Shown here: positions 17,155 through 25,397 of the stretch, piece after piece
Layout: each line of letters opens with the position of its first letter
How positions within the stretch are numbered: position 1 is the first letter of the stretch
Assembly (NCBI GenBank): GCA_031549925.1
Contig: JAVBPA010000016.1
Coordinates: 1-42,202, forward strand
DNA length: 42,202 nucleotides
Direction of reading: 5' to 3'
Source of the DNA: JAVBPA01 sp031549925
GTDB taxonomy: Bacteria > Bacillota > Clostridia > Oscillospirales > CAG-272
Position numbers and translations under genes: made by a program
The notes under the pieces: model-generated
What the model was told of the DNA's origin: nothing
The model's input: only the letters and a program-made list of their open reading frames with translations
The model's database searches: none

Positions 17155-18915
17155 TTATCTGCGTACTATCAATAAATCAAGCTCTGTATCCATCTGCTGC
17201 GATATTTTGGCGTATTCATTTACATACCCTGCTTCGGATATTGTTTTTGCGCGTCCTATAGCTTCACGGCACGGAATATTGGAAACGCTTTCAATATCAG
17301 CTCCCAGCGAAACGGCGTTCTTCGCTTTTTTATAAAAGGAAAGAATAAGTGTGATCAGAGCGTATTGTTTATTTAAAGTAGTATATGAATCGTCCGGATC
17401 AAAAGCCATTTGCTGCAAAAAGTCTTCTCTTATAGATCTTGCCGTTTCCAAAATCAAACGGTCGTCGGAGGAAAGAGCGTCAATTCCTACAAGCCTTACA
17501 ATTTCCTCAAGCTCATTTTCAAGAGATAAAATCCTCATCGTTTCAGAAATAGCAGCCGACCAGTCTTTTGATACATTCTCACCGAACCACTGTTTCAATC
17601 GGTCATTATAGAGCGAATAGGAGTTAAGCCAGTTAATCGCCGGAAAATGACGGCGGTAAGCAAGAGTGGCTTCCAGCCCCCAGAATACTTTTACTATACG
17701 CAGTGTAGCCTGGGTTACCGGTTCCGACAAGTCTCCGCCATTAGGCGAAACCGCTCCCACAGCCGAAAGCGCGCCTATTCTCTTATCACTTCCGCAGCAT
17801 ACGACCATTCCCGCGCGTTCGTAGAATTGAGCGAGACGCGAAGTCAGATAAGCCGGATAACCTTCATCTCCCGGCATTTCTTCAAGGCGTCCGGACATTT
17901 CGCGCAGCGCTTCCGCCCATCTTGAAGTCGAATCCGCTATAACCGCGACGGAATAGCCCATATCGCGGAAATACTCCGCTATCGTAATTCCGGTATAAAT
18001 AGAAGCCTCGCGGGCGGCAACGGGCATATTTGAAGTATTAGCTATAAGCACGGTGCGTTCCATAAGTGATTTTCCGCTTTTAGGGTCTTTAAGCTCCGGA
18101 AATTCCAGCAGAACATCCGTCATTTCGTTTCCGCGTTCACCGCATCCGACATACACAACTATATCAGCGTCGCTCCATTTGGCAAGCTGATGCTGCGTAA
18201 CGGTTTTTCCTGACCCGAAAGGCCCCGGAATACAAGCTGTACCCCCTTTTGCTATCGGGAACAAAGCGTCGATAACTCTCTGACCGGTAATTAACGGTTC
18301 GTTCGGAGGAAGCTTTTCTATATAAGGTCTGGCACGGCGTACGGGCCATTTTTGTAAAAGCGTGATATCCGTGATTCCTTTTTCTGTCTGCAATTTTCCG
18401 ATAACATCGGTTACGCGGTAATCCCCGCTTGATATTGATATAATTTTACCCGAAATATTCGGGGGGACCATAATTTTATGCTTGACAAGCTCGCCTTCCA
18501 TAACAGTTCCGTAGATATCGCCGCCTCTGACTTCATCGCCCGCTTTGGCATCGGCTTCAAAATGCCATACGATATCGCGGTCAAGCGCCGGTTCGGTTAT
18601 CCCTTTTTTAAGGTTGGCTCCGGTGCTTTCGCGCAGCTTTACAAGCGGACGCTGTATGCCGTCGTATATATTAGCAATAAGACCGGGTCCCAGCTCTACC
18701 GAAAGCGGAGCGCCGCTTGATATAACTTTATCTCCGCGTCCGAGTCCCGCTGTTTCTTCATAAACCTGTATTGAAGCGCGGTCGCCGTGTATTTCAATAA
18801 CTTCTCCTACCAGTGCCATATCACCGACATGTACAACGTCAAACATATTTGCTTCCCGCATACCTTCTGCGATGACAAGCGGACCTGATACTTTTACTAT
18901 TCTACCTTCTACCAT
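17155..18915 (-). CDS. ntpA: V-type ATPase catalytic subunit A
   Basis: The 586-aa protein has the catalytic subunit layout: N-terminal barrel (GRIVKVSGPLVIAEGM), the A-specific insert, Walker A GPFGSGKT at residues 231-238, the catalytic-Glu loop GCGERGNEM, and DSTSRWAEALREMSGRLEEM. It hydrolyses ATP to drive ion pumping, or makes ATP in reverse. The length is typical. GAGG precedes the ATG. The 124-bp gap before it, longer than most in the operon, contains no gene. Confidence 0.98.
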   Translation of the reverse strand: MVEGRIVKVSGPLVIAEGMREANMFDVVHVGDMALVGEVIEIHGDRASIQVYEETAGLGRGDKVISSGAPLSVELGPGLIANIYDGIQRPLVKLRESTGANLKKGITEPALDRDIVWHFEADAKAGDEVRGGDIYGTVMEGELVKHKIMVPPNISGKIISISSGDYRVTDVIGKLQTEKGITDITLLQKWPVRRARPYIEKLPPNEPLITGQRVIDALFPIAKGGTACIPGPFGSGKTVTQHQLAKWSDADIVVYVGCGERGNEMTDVLLEFPELKDPKSGKSLMERTVLIANTSNMPVAAREASIYTGITIAEYFRDMGYSVAVIADSTSRWAEALREMSGRLEEMPGDEGYPAYLTSRLAQFYERAGMVVCCGSDKRIGALSAVGAVSPNGGDLSEPVTQATLRIVKVFWGLEATLAYRRHFPAINWLNSYSLYNDRLKQWFGENVSKDWSAAISETMRILSLENELEEIVRLVGIDALSSDDRLILETARSIREDFLQQMAFDPDDSYTTLNKQYALITLILSFYKKAKNAVSLGADIESVSNIPCREAIGRAKTISEAGYVNEYAKISQQMDTELDLLIVRR

Positions 18916-19039
18916 TTGTATATGAGCCTCGTTTATATATTAAATCTTATATAAAGGTTATCTGTTTTCCGGATTTGCGTTCTTTTTGCGGCTGCGGCTG
19001 CGGATATACGGAACGAAATTCCCGTTTAATTTCCGTTTA

Positions 19040-19369
19040 TCAGAGGATATCCGCTCCGACCGCGTGCTCCACGGATTTTTTTATATTTGCCATTCCGTAA
19101 CCGGTCCGCCCAGATTTGGATGGAATTGCTATAATTGCCGGTATCGGACGGTCTCTGTAGACAGCAATTTCGTTTTCAAGTTCTTCGGCATAATTTTCTG
19201 TTATATAAATAACAGCAAAAGATTTTTGCGGATCTTTTTCCCGGTTATTTGCCATATCGCGTAAATGTTCAAGCGCTTCTTTGCTGTTTTCGGCACACAT
19301 AACGGTAAATCCCACCGCCAAAAACCCAAGCACGCTGTCTTTGTCTCCTATAATGCCTATTTTATACAT
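19040..19369 (-). CDS. ntpG: V-type ATPase subunit F
   Basis: This 109-aa protein has the subunit F pattern: MYKIGIIGDKDSVLGFLAVGF at the start, FAVIYITENYAEEL in the middle and PAIIAIPSKSG with GYGMANIKKSVEHAVGADIL at the end. Subunit F binds the central stalk with subunit D. Enterococcus calls it NtpG. The ribosome binding site is weak. It lies 48 bp after ntpC. Confidence 0.94.
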   Translation of the reverse strand: MYKIGIIGDKDSVLGFLAVGFTVMCAENSKEALEHLRDMANNREKDPQKSFAVIYITENYAEELENEIAVYRDRPIPAIIAIPSKSGRTGYGMANIKKSVEHAVGADIL

Positions 19370-19417
19370 TAAAATTCACCAAAACTCCCAAGAATCAAAT
19401 ATCAAGACTCAAGAATG

Positions 19418-20407
19418 TTATATTCTGAGCCTGCTTTTTATTGTTTCCGCTTCAAGCGAAGCCGCGCGTCCGGAAAGCACAATTCTTATATTTTTAATTT
19501 CCGTTTCACGGCAGGTGACATAGGAAGCCAATATTTCCGCGCCGTATAACTTCTGTCTGGCTTCTTCACGTGTGAACTGCGGAAGTTTTAAATCACATGC
19601 CCTCTCAATTTCCGTCATGGATTCGCATGCGGGAGATATTTTCAAATTATATCTGGTTGATGCGGCAGATTCTATAAGAGCCGCCGTTCTTTCGCGGATG
19701 CTTTCATGCTTGAACGCCTGTTCAAAAAAACTTATATTTAATATACCGCACGGAATCATATGCTCATACATTGCCGATTGGGAAGCATTCATTTTTATAA
19801 GCCTGATACAAGTCAGTATGTTTGTAATATCCGCTTTGTATTCAACAAATTTTTTCAAAAAAGGAATATTCACTTCTTCCGCGCAGCGTTCCATGTCAAG
19901 ATAACAGGCTCTGTCAACTGCGATATCTATCCGCTGCGGATCACTTGTTCTGCTGTAAACTTCAAAAGCTTCGGCGGCGGCAATTGCCATATTATGCGGC
20001 AGCATGGAAAAATCACGTTCACGTGCCATGCGCTGTATATCCTGCGGCGGAACAGTTCCGACATTATAAAGCAAATGACCCGGATTTATATTTTTAAATG
20101 AACATTTTACCGCGGATTTAATATTATGGCAGTCATAAGGATAACGCATCATATCGAAAACATGCGGATCGGGTGAACAGGATTTTAAAATATCATATGT
20201 TCCGTCAAGCATAGCGGAAAGTGCTTTTTCGGTATCGCCGCTGTTTATGTTGGGGATTCCGTTCTCTTCAAAAATCCTCATTGCTTCGGCAGACGAAACG
20301 GCTTCCGCGGCTCTTTGAAATCTATCCGGCGGAACAGACCGTGCGTTTACAGCCGATATGCGTGCGGAACCGTATATATAATCCTGTTCGTTGTATTTAT
20401 TAGCCAT
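19418..20407 (-). CDS. ntpC: V-type ATPase subunit C
   Basis: The 329-aa protein belongs to the V0D/AC39 family (YIYGSARISAVNARSVPPDRF, FDMMRYPYDCHNIKSAVKC, PFLKKFVEYKADITNILTCIR). It caps the membrane ring and joins it to the central stalk. AAGGTAGC precedes the ATG, and the gene lies 13 bp after ntpE. The length is typical. Confidence 0.94.
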   Translation of the reverse strand: MANKYNEQDYIYGSARISAVNARSVPPDRFQRAAEAVSSAEAMRIFEENGIPNINSGDTEKALSAMLDGTYDILKSCSPDPHVFDMMRYPYDCHNIKSAVKCSFKNINPGHLLYNVGTVPPQDIQRMARERDFSMLPHNMAIAAAEAFEVYSRTSDPQRIDIAVDRACYLDMERCAEEVNIPFLKKFVEYKADITNILTCIRLIKMNASQSAMYEHMIPCGILNISFFEQAFKHESIRERTAALIESAASTRYNLKISPACESMTEIERACDLKLPQFTREEARQKLYGAEILASYVTCRETEIKNIRIVLSGRAASLEAETIKSRLRI

Positions 20408-20420
20408 TAAAAATGCTACC

Positions 20421-21032
20421 TTATCTTATATCAACGTTTTTAAATAATATCGAACAAAGTTTTGTCTCAAGACTTTCACGGTAACTGTCAACCATAACCG
20501 AAACCGAGCAGTTAACCGTTATATCACCGCGTTTTATGATAAAGCCTCCGTCAATCAATGCTGGTGTTTCTTCCGCTCTGATTCTTTTGCCGTATGGTTT
20601 TATCATTTCCTGTCCGATTATCTGGTCTTTTTTGTTGAAAGATATAATAAATTCTTCATTTTCCGGAATATCATATTTATCGGCGTTTTCTATTACCGAA
20701 TCCAGAACCGAAGCTAAAAATTTATTGTAGTCAGCCTGCGGCAATCCGGCAATTCTTTTCTTTGCGTTTTCAAAAACCGAATCTATTATATCGCTTTTTT
20801 CTGAAAGTATTATATTCCGGCGTTCGGTTACGGCTGCGGATTCAGCGCGTGCCATTATATCGGAACATTCGCCTTCTATTTGTTTTTTTGCACGGTTACG
20901 GGCAGCGGCGGCTGCTGTTTCTGCGTCTGCTATTATATCTTCCGCCGCAATTTCCGCATCGGATATAATATTCTTCGCATATTCTTCCGCGTCTGTTATA
21001 ATCCGTGTGATTATCTTATCTATACCGTTCAT
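20421..21032 (-). CDS. ntpE: V-type ATPase subunit E
   Basis: This 203-aa protein has an Ala/Glu-rich N-terminal coiled coil (ITDAEEYAKNIISDAEIAAE) and a globular C-terminus (IIKRGDITVNCSVSVMVDSY), as in peripheral stalk subunit E. It pairs with the small coiled-coil protein at 23863-24174 to form the stator. It starts 10 bp after ntpK with a weak ribosome binding site, consistent with coupled translation. Confidence 0.92.
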   Translation of the reverse strand: MNGIDKIITRIITDAEEYAKNIISDAEIAAEDIIADAETAAAAARNRAKKQIEGECSDIMARAESAAVTERRNIILSEKSDIIDSVFENAKKRIAGLPQADYNKFLASVLDSVIENADKYDIPENEEFIISFNKKDQIIGQEMIKPYGKRIRAEETPALIDGGFIIKRGDITVNCSVSVMVDSYRESLETKLCSILFKNVDIR

Positions 21033-21042
21033 TTTATAAAAA

Positions 21043-21570
21043 TTATATCTTAGCGAATATTATCATTAAAAGGGAGACAAGCAGAGCCAGAATTGCGTAT
21101 GTTTCAACAAGCGCTGTGTTTGTGATAGCTTTACCGACTTGATCCTTTTGTTTTGCTATCATGTTAATACCGCCGATAGCCGCTTTTGACTGATAACCTG
21201 CGGAAATTAAACCGACAAGACCTATGGGAAGACACGCGAGCAGCAAATACATACCTTGCGCGGGCGTAAGTTCTACTGCCGTTCCGATTATACCCGCTTT
21301 TAACATGATAAGGAACGCTGTTATAAGCCCGTATATCCCCTGTGTTCCGGGAAGCGCGACTAAAAGCAACGTTTTTCCGAACATATCCGGATCTTCTGAC
21401 AGCAATCCGTTTGCGGCTACAGCAGCGTTTCCAACGCCTTTAGCACTTCCCCAGCCGGCAAAAGCGGCGGCAAAGAAAGCTCCGAACATAGCTAAGTTTT
21501 GTCCTGTGAAAACAGAGTTAAAAAGCTGCGCCATTGTAACTATTCCGTTTTGTGAAACTAATTCTACCAT
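21043..21570 (-). CDS. ntpK: V-type ATPase subunit K (membrane rotor ring), sodium-type
   Basis: The 175-aa proteolipid has four membrane helices from two fused hairpins, as in Enterococcus hirae NtpK. The sodium ligands of that protein have counterparts here: Leu73, Thr76 and Gln77 in ALPGTQGIYG, Gln127 in SAGYQSKAA, and Glu156 in ALVETYAIL. The spacings L to T (3) and Q to E (29) are the same as in E. hirae. A sodium-pumping enzyme is therefore likely. AAGGAG precedes the ATG. A 298-bp repeat-rich gap separates it from ntpI upstream. Confidence 0.96.
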   Translation of the reverse strand: MVELVSQNGIVTMAQLFNSVFTGQNLAMFGAFFAAAFAGWGSAKGVGNAAVAANGLLSEDPDMFGKTLLLVALPGTQGIYGLITAFLIMLKAGIIGTAVELTPAQGMYLLLACLPIGLVGLISAGYQSKAAIGGINMIAKQKDQVGKAITNTALVETYAILALLVSLLMIIFAKI

Positions 21571-21623
21571 TTTTTATTTTCTCCTTGCTGGTGTTTAATA
21601 TATTTTTTGAAACAGAAACGCTT

Positions 21624-21850
21624 GTTACTTTTTGAAAAAGTAACCAAAACATTTGATTTATCGTAGGGAACGACCCCTGTGTCTTTCTGGAAGTAGGGAA
21701 CGACCCCTGTGTCGTTCCGGAAGATTAAAATACGGGGAAGCGAGGAGACGCTTGTTACTTTTTGAAAAAGTAACCAAAACATTTGATTTTTGCTAATGCT
21801 TTATTTTTTTGCGGATTTATTTTTTGTTTTGAAAAAGTAGCCAAAACAAT
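21624..21850. repeat. Mosaic palindromic repeats between ntpI and ntpK
   Basis: Module A is a palindrome with arms GTTACTTTTT and AAAAAGTAAC around one G; copies lie at 21624-21644 and 21754-21774, and a decayed one near 21825-21850. Module B is a 30-bp unit with arms GGAACGAC and GTCGTTCC, at about 21664-21693 (decayed) and 21694-21723. Module C (AAAATACGGGGAAGCGAGGA) links B to the next A. The order is A-B-B-C-A, all within the operon. No gene is seen in this gap. Confidence 0.8.
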
Positions 21851-21868
21851 TGGATCAAAAAAAAGATT

Positions 21869-23863
21869 TTATTTCTTTTTGGTTTCGGTTTTTATACGCG
21901 AATATTGTGTCTGAGGTTTTATCGGTTTAAAAGGACGTCCGCCATCGGCATAAAATTTCCCGAAAAACTCAATGTATTGCAATCTGTTTGTATGGACAAA
22001 TGTTCCTAGTAAGTTTATCGCAATGTTCAGCGTATGGCCTACAAGCAATATAACCGCCATTAATACATACCCGATCACAGATTTACCGGGAAGCGTTGAC
22101 ATTAGATTTACAACGCTTGCTATTACCGCCGAAGCCATTCCGAGAGCCATAATACGTGAATAGGAAAGCAAATCCGCCGCGTAATTTATCGATCCGTATA
22201 ATGCTCCAAGCCCGCTTCCGATTCTTAAAAATATATTTTTTTTATCCCTGCCCTGCGATAGCAGAAGCATGAGGACACCGGTTAAAACAATTACAGTTCC
22301 GATTATGTTTGAAAAAACAAACACCCCGATTCCGCCGAACAATACAAACCAGCTGCCTATATCGAATATTGCCGCGAACGGATGCCCCTGCGACCATTTT
22401 ATATAAAACTGGATTCCAAGTCCGGTAAGCAGATGCACAACCCCGACGGCAAGCGCTATCAGAAGGAAGGAAATCGGATCTGCAAGAGGATCAAACGCGA
22501 TATAAGGTGCTTCAATTTGTTTTCCGAAGATTTTATCCATTATAACAACCGGCAAATCTCCCATATAGCTGCCGAAAAGTACTCCCGCCGCCATACTCGC
22601 TATACCGCAAATTGCAAAAAGCTTTATAAGTCTTTTAACACCGTCGTCAAAATCTGTAAATTTAAGAAGTAAAAATCCTCCTGCCGCAAGCAGCAGCCCG
22701 TATACGAAATCGGCAAACATAAGTCCGAATATAACAAAGTAGAAAAACGACATTATAATTGTCGGATCAAATGTTTTGTATGCCGGAAGCGAATATAACC
22801 CAACCACTGTTTCAAAGGATTTGCTCGGTTCCGGATTTGACAGGAGAATAGGTACATTGTCCTCCTCCAGAGGATCGGTAAGCTCCCATGCACAGCAGTA
22901 TTTATTAAGTTCTTCGGTAATAAGAGACGACATATTTTCAGGAAGCCATCCGGAAAACATCACGGTTTCTCTTGTTTGCTTGAGTTTTCTTTTAGCGTTT
23001 AATTGAATCAAGCGGGTTGAAGTATAGTCATATGCGATTTTTAGTTCCGGTATGTTTTGCGATAATTCGGTAAGCTCCAGTTTTAATTTTTTTTGTTCCT
23101 CTTCGATTTTTTCTATAGCTCTTCCCAGCCGGTTTATATTAACTTCCGCGCTTCCCTCGTATTCTCCCATATCAATTTTATTAAATCCGTATGATGAGAG
23201 AATATCTCTAACTTCCTTATCCGCGCTGATATGATAAAAAACCGTGATATAAACAGCCGAAAGATCGGATGAAACTTCATTAACCGAACAAAGCTCTCCA
23301 ACAGCCGCTGCGGTTTCTTCAACCGAAGTCCCCAGAGGAAGAGTTCCGAAAATAATTTTTGTTTCTTTTGTATGTGTTATATCAAGCGGGATTGTACAAT
23401 CCTTCCACGGTCCCAGCGAACTCAAAGAATCCCGCAGCCTCTGTTTTTCATTTGAAAGTTCTGCTTCGCTGTATGTTATTTCCTCAACCCTTTCCGAAAT
23501 ATCATAAAGTGAAACGAAAGCACCTGAAGAAGAGTCATATAAAGTTTTCAAAACAGTCGGTTTTTTAGTAAACAATCCGTCTTTGGGCGCGTCTTTCGGA
23601 AGATATGCTTTTAATTTTTTTATTGTGCTGCCAAGTCTTTTTTGCAAAAGCGAAGTTTCGGTATAACCTGTTTCGGCAGCCGCCGGAATATTATCGGAAT
23701 ATATAACCGGCGATGTATTTTTATTTTCGGTATTTTCTTCCTGTTCTAAAAAATCCGCCGTTTCGATTTCAACGCAGGACAGCCACATTAAACTTCGGAT
23801 TATAGCGTCAGTATCATGCTTTTGCGCTATAACCGACAGTTTTTTCATCGCTACAACTGCCAT
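21869..23863 (-). CDS. ntpI: V-type ATPase subunit I (membrane stator, a-subunit)
   Basis: The 664-aa protein has a cytoplasmic N-terminal half with coiled coil (ACAs such as LGRAIEKIEEEQKKLKLELTE) and about seven to eight membrane helices in the C-terminal half. FGLMFADFVYGLLLAAGGFLL, GVVHLLTGLGIQFYIKWSQG and a terminal FFGKFYADGGRPFKPIK are typical of subunit a/I. It carries the ion channel to and from the rotor ring. Its ATG overlaps the stop of the upstream stalk gene by one base (TAATG), so translation is coupled. The length is typical. Confidence 0.96.
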   Translation of the reverse strand: MAVVAMKKLSVIAQKHDTDAIIRSLMWLSCVEIETADFLEQEENTENKNTSPVIYSDNIPAAAETGYTETSLLQKRLGSTIKKLKAYLPKDAPKDGLFTKKPTVLKTLYDSSSGAFVSLYDISERVEEITYSEAELSNEKQRLRDSLSSLGPWKDCTIPLDITHTKETKIIFGTLPLGTSVEETAAAVGELCSVNEVSSDLSAVYITVFYHISADKEVRDILSSYGFNKIDMGEYEGSAEVNINRLGRAIEKIEEEQKKLKLELTELSQNIPELKIAYDYTSTRLIQLNAKRKLKQTRETVMFSGWLPENMSSLITEELNKYCCAWELTDPLEEDNVPILLSNPEPSKSFETVVGLYSLPAYKTFDPTIIMSFFYFVIFGLMFADFVYGLLLAAGGFLLLKFTDFDDGVKRLIKLFAICGIASMAAGVLFGSYMGDLPVVIMDKIFGKQIEAPYIAFDPLADPISFLLIALAVGVVHLLTGLGIQFYIKWSQGHPFAAIFDIGSWFVLFGGIGVFVFSNIIGTVIVLTGVLMLLLSQGRDKKNIFLRIGSGLGALYGSINYAADLLSYSRIMALGMASAVIASVVNLMSTLPGKSVIGYVLMAVILLVGHTLNIAINLLGTFVHTNRLQYIEFFGKFYADGGRPFKPIKPQTQYSRIKTETKKK

Positions 23864-24174
23864 TATGATAAAATCTCCCTGACAATAAAGGAAACAGCTT
23901 CATCTATGTTGTTTTTAACAGCTTCCCGGACGTTTTCGGCTGCGGCTTTTGCTTCTTTTCTTTTTTCGGATGCGTATTTTACCGCTTTTTCTTCCGTTTG
24001 TTCTTTCAGCCTTTTTTTAGCTTCTAAAATATCCGAGTCGTTTTTATCAAGCAGTTCCTCTGATTTTTTTTGAGCCGCTGCGGTTATTGTTCTCGTTTTT
24101 TCAATAGCCGCCTGCCGTATTTTTTGCGCTTTATCTTCGGCTTCATATATTTTATTCAAATTTTCATTTGCCAT
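23863..24174 (-). CDS. ntpF: V-type ATPase peripheral stalk subunit (NtpF / subunit G-H type)
   Basis: This 103-aa protein is almost all charged coiled coil (YEAEDKAQKIRQAAIEKTRT, RLKEQTEEKAVKYASEKRKE) with a C-terminal IDEAVSFIVREIL. That pattern and its position as first gene of the operon match Enterococcus NtpF, which pairs with NtpE in the stator stalk. GAGGTTTTT precedes the ATG, and its stop overlaps the ntpI start. Assignment rests on position and coiled-coil pattern because sequence conservation in this subunit is low. Confidence 0.85.
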   Translation of the reverse strand: MANENLNKIYEAEDKAQKIRQAAIEKTRTITAAAQKKSEELLDKNDSDILEAKKRLKEQTEEKAVKYASEKRKEAKAAAENVREAVKNNIDEAVSFIVREILS

Positions 24175-24187
24175 AAAAACCTCTTTT

Positions 24188-24437
24188 TACTTTTTGAAAA
24201 AGTAACAAAAACGAATATTTGTTTGTAGGGAACGACCCCTGTGTCGTTCCGGAAGTAGGGAACGACCCCTGTGTCGTTCCGGAAGCTTAAAATACGATGG
24301 ACGCGAAAGACGCTTGTTACTTTTTGAAAAAGTAACCAAAACATTATATTTATCGTAGGGACCGACCCCTGTGTCGTTCCGGAAGCTTAAAATACGAGAA
24401 ACGCGAAGAGACGCTTGTTACTTTTTGAAAAAGTAAC
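24188..24437. repeat. Mosaic palindromic repeats in the V-ATPase operon leader
   Basis: The same modules as at 21624 occur as A-B-B-C-A-B-C-A. Module A lies at 24188-24204 (truncated arms), 24316-24336 and 24417-24437. The 30-bp module B lies at 24226-24255, 24256-24285 and 24356-24385 (one change). Module C copies read AAAATACG then GCGAA and GACGCTT. Complete A-B-C periods are 101 bp with one B and about 130 bp with two. The array falls inside the predicted 430-nt untranslated leader. Confidence 0.85.
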
Positions 24438-24479
24438 CAAAACATTTGTTTTATAGGGGTGATTATTTTTTAAAATGTT

Positions 24480-24507
24480 ATTTTAATGTCATATTTAACA
24501 TTAAAAT
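24480..24507. promoter_or_regulatory. Inverted repeat in the V-ATPase leader
   Basis: ATTTTAATGT (24480-24489) and ACATTAAAAT (24498-24507) are exact inverses with an 8-bp centre. It lies about 110 bp downstream of the predicted -10 on the minus strand. It could be an operator or an RNA hairpin. Confidence 0.4.
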
Positions 24508-24617
24508 GTTTGCTTTATGTTTTTTGCGTCACTTTATTTATATTACAGATATTTCTATTTTAATTAAATGAATTTTTAAAAATCAAATTATTCATTAAAT
24601 AGCCGATATATTTGAAT

Positions 24618-24646
24618 ATCATAACATATTAATACTTTTTTTGCAA
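24618..24646 (-). promoter_or_regulatory. Predicted sigma-A promoter of the V-ATPase operon
   Basis: On the minus strand TTGCAA (24641-24646), 17 nt, TATGAT (24618-24623). It lies upstream of the repeats and predicts a leader of about 430 nt before ntpF. Confidence 0.55.
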
Positions 24647-24752
24647 GAGATATTGAAATTTTTTTATTATTTTTTAACACGAAACGTTAATTATAACATT
24701 TTTAAGTTTGAAATTAAATATCCCTTTTTAGAGAAAAGAATTTTTAAAGATA

Positions 24753-24783
24753 AAAGGAGCTTTTCAAAAGAAAAAGCCCCTTT
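24753..24783 (-). terminator. Terminator of the deacetylase operon
   Basis: On the minus strand AAAGGGGCTTTT pairs with AAAAGCTCCTTT (one G-U) and is followed by TATCTTT. It separates the gene ending at 24801 from the V-ATPase operon. The rest of 24438-24800 holds only the promoter and inverted repeat listed. Confidence 0.6.
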
Positions 24784-24800
24784 ATAAATTGTATACGCAA

Positions 24801-25397
24801 TTAACCGCATACCGTGCATCGTATAAATGAAAAATATTGAGAACGCCGGATTCCGTTTTCCGAACCGGGTTTGAATAGATTTTTATAAAGTACAATTTTT
24901 CGTTCATTTATATAAAAACCGTCCGATTGTGTTCTTGCTATTCTATCTTTTGAAGTATATTTATCTTTCTTTTTTTCCTGATCTTCCGTTCTTTCGGATT
25001 CTTTATTATCCAGTTCATCCGTTTCGGTTTTTTCCAGATTTTTCAGATATTTTTTGGCTTCGGGATACGGTAACATAATTCCTCTGTCTGCATCCCAAAC
25101 CTGTGAATGTCTGCGGTATACGATAAGTTTATTTTCCCCCGTATCATCTTTTTTATACGCGGTCACATCATACCAAACACTGATAATTCCGTTCTCCGTC
25201 CAAACGCCGCTTGTCACACAAATTGAAGCGCACATTCCCTCATTCCGCTGCGCTCCTTCTATATAGGAAACCGCAAGTAATTTATAAAATTCATTAATAT
25301 CCGTCAAAACTTCTTCCGGGTAAAAAAAAGGCATTGTAACCCTTATACCGGATTTCGGCGCGCGGTATGTTACCATTTTATAACTGATTGCTTCCAT
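24801..25397 (-). CDS. Uncharacterised protein, coupled to a polysaccharide deacetylase
   Basis: This 198-aa protein was not recognised with confidence. It has a beta-rich first 110 residues (PKSGIRVTMPFFYPEEVLT, VWTENGIISVWYDVTAYKK), a strongly charged Glu/Lys middle (about 120-150) and a C-terminal FYINERKIVLYKNLF. The alternation and the final block faintly recall DUF3298-type proteins. It has no signal peptide or membrane segment. Its ATG overlaps the stop of the deacetylase gene by one base, so the two are made together. A cell-surface or sporulation role would fit the neighbour but is not shown. Confidence 0.75.
   Translation of the reverse strand: MEAISYKMVTYRAPKSGIRVTMPFFYPEEVLTDINEFYKLLAVSYIEGAQRNEGMCASICVTSGVWTENGIISVWYDVTAYKKDDTGENKLIVYRRHSQVWDADRGIMLPYPEAKKYLKNLEKTETDELDNKESERTEDQEKKKDKYTSKDRIARTQSDGFYINERKIVLYKNLFKPGSENGIRRSQYFSFIRCTVCG

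Noticed and set aside
21564..24344. Small open frames of similar sequence at 21564-21782 and 24156-24344
   Set aside because: They are translations of the palindromic repeats and overlap real gene starts; no separate ribosome binding sites.
24188..24437. Possible CRISPR array of 30-bp repeats
   Set aside because: The 30-bp units are tandem or separated by conserved modules A and C, not by unique spacers; they form hairpins and the inserts repeat.
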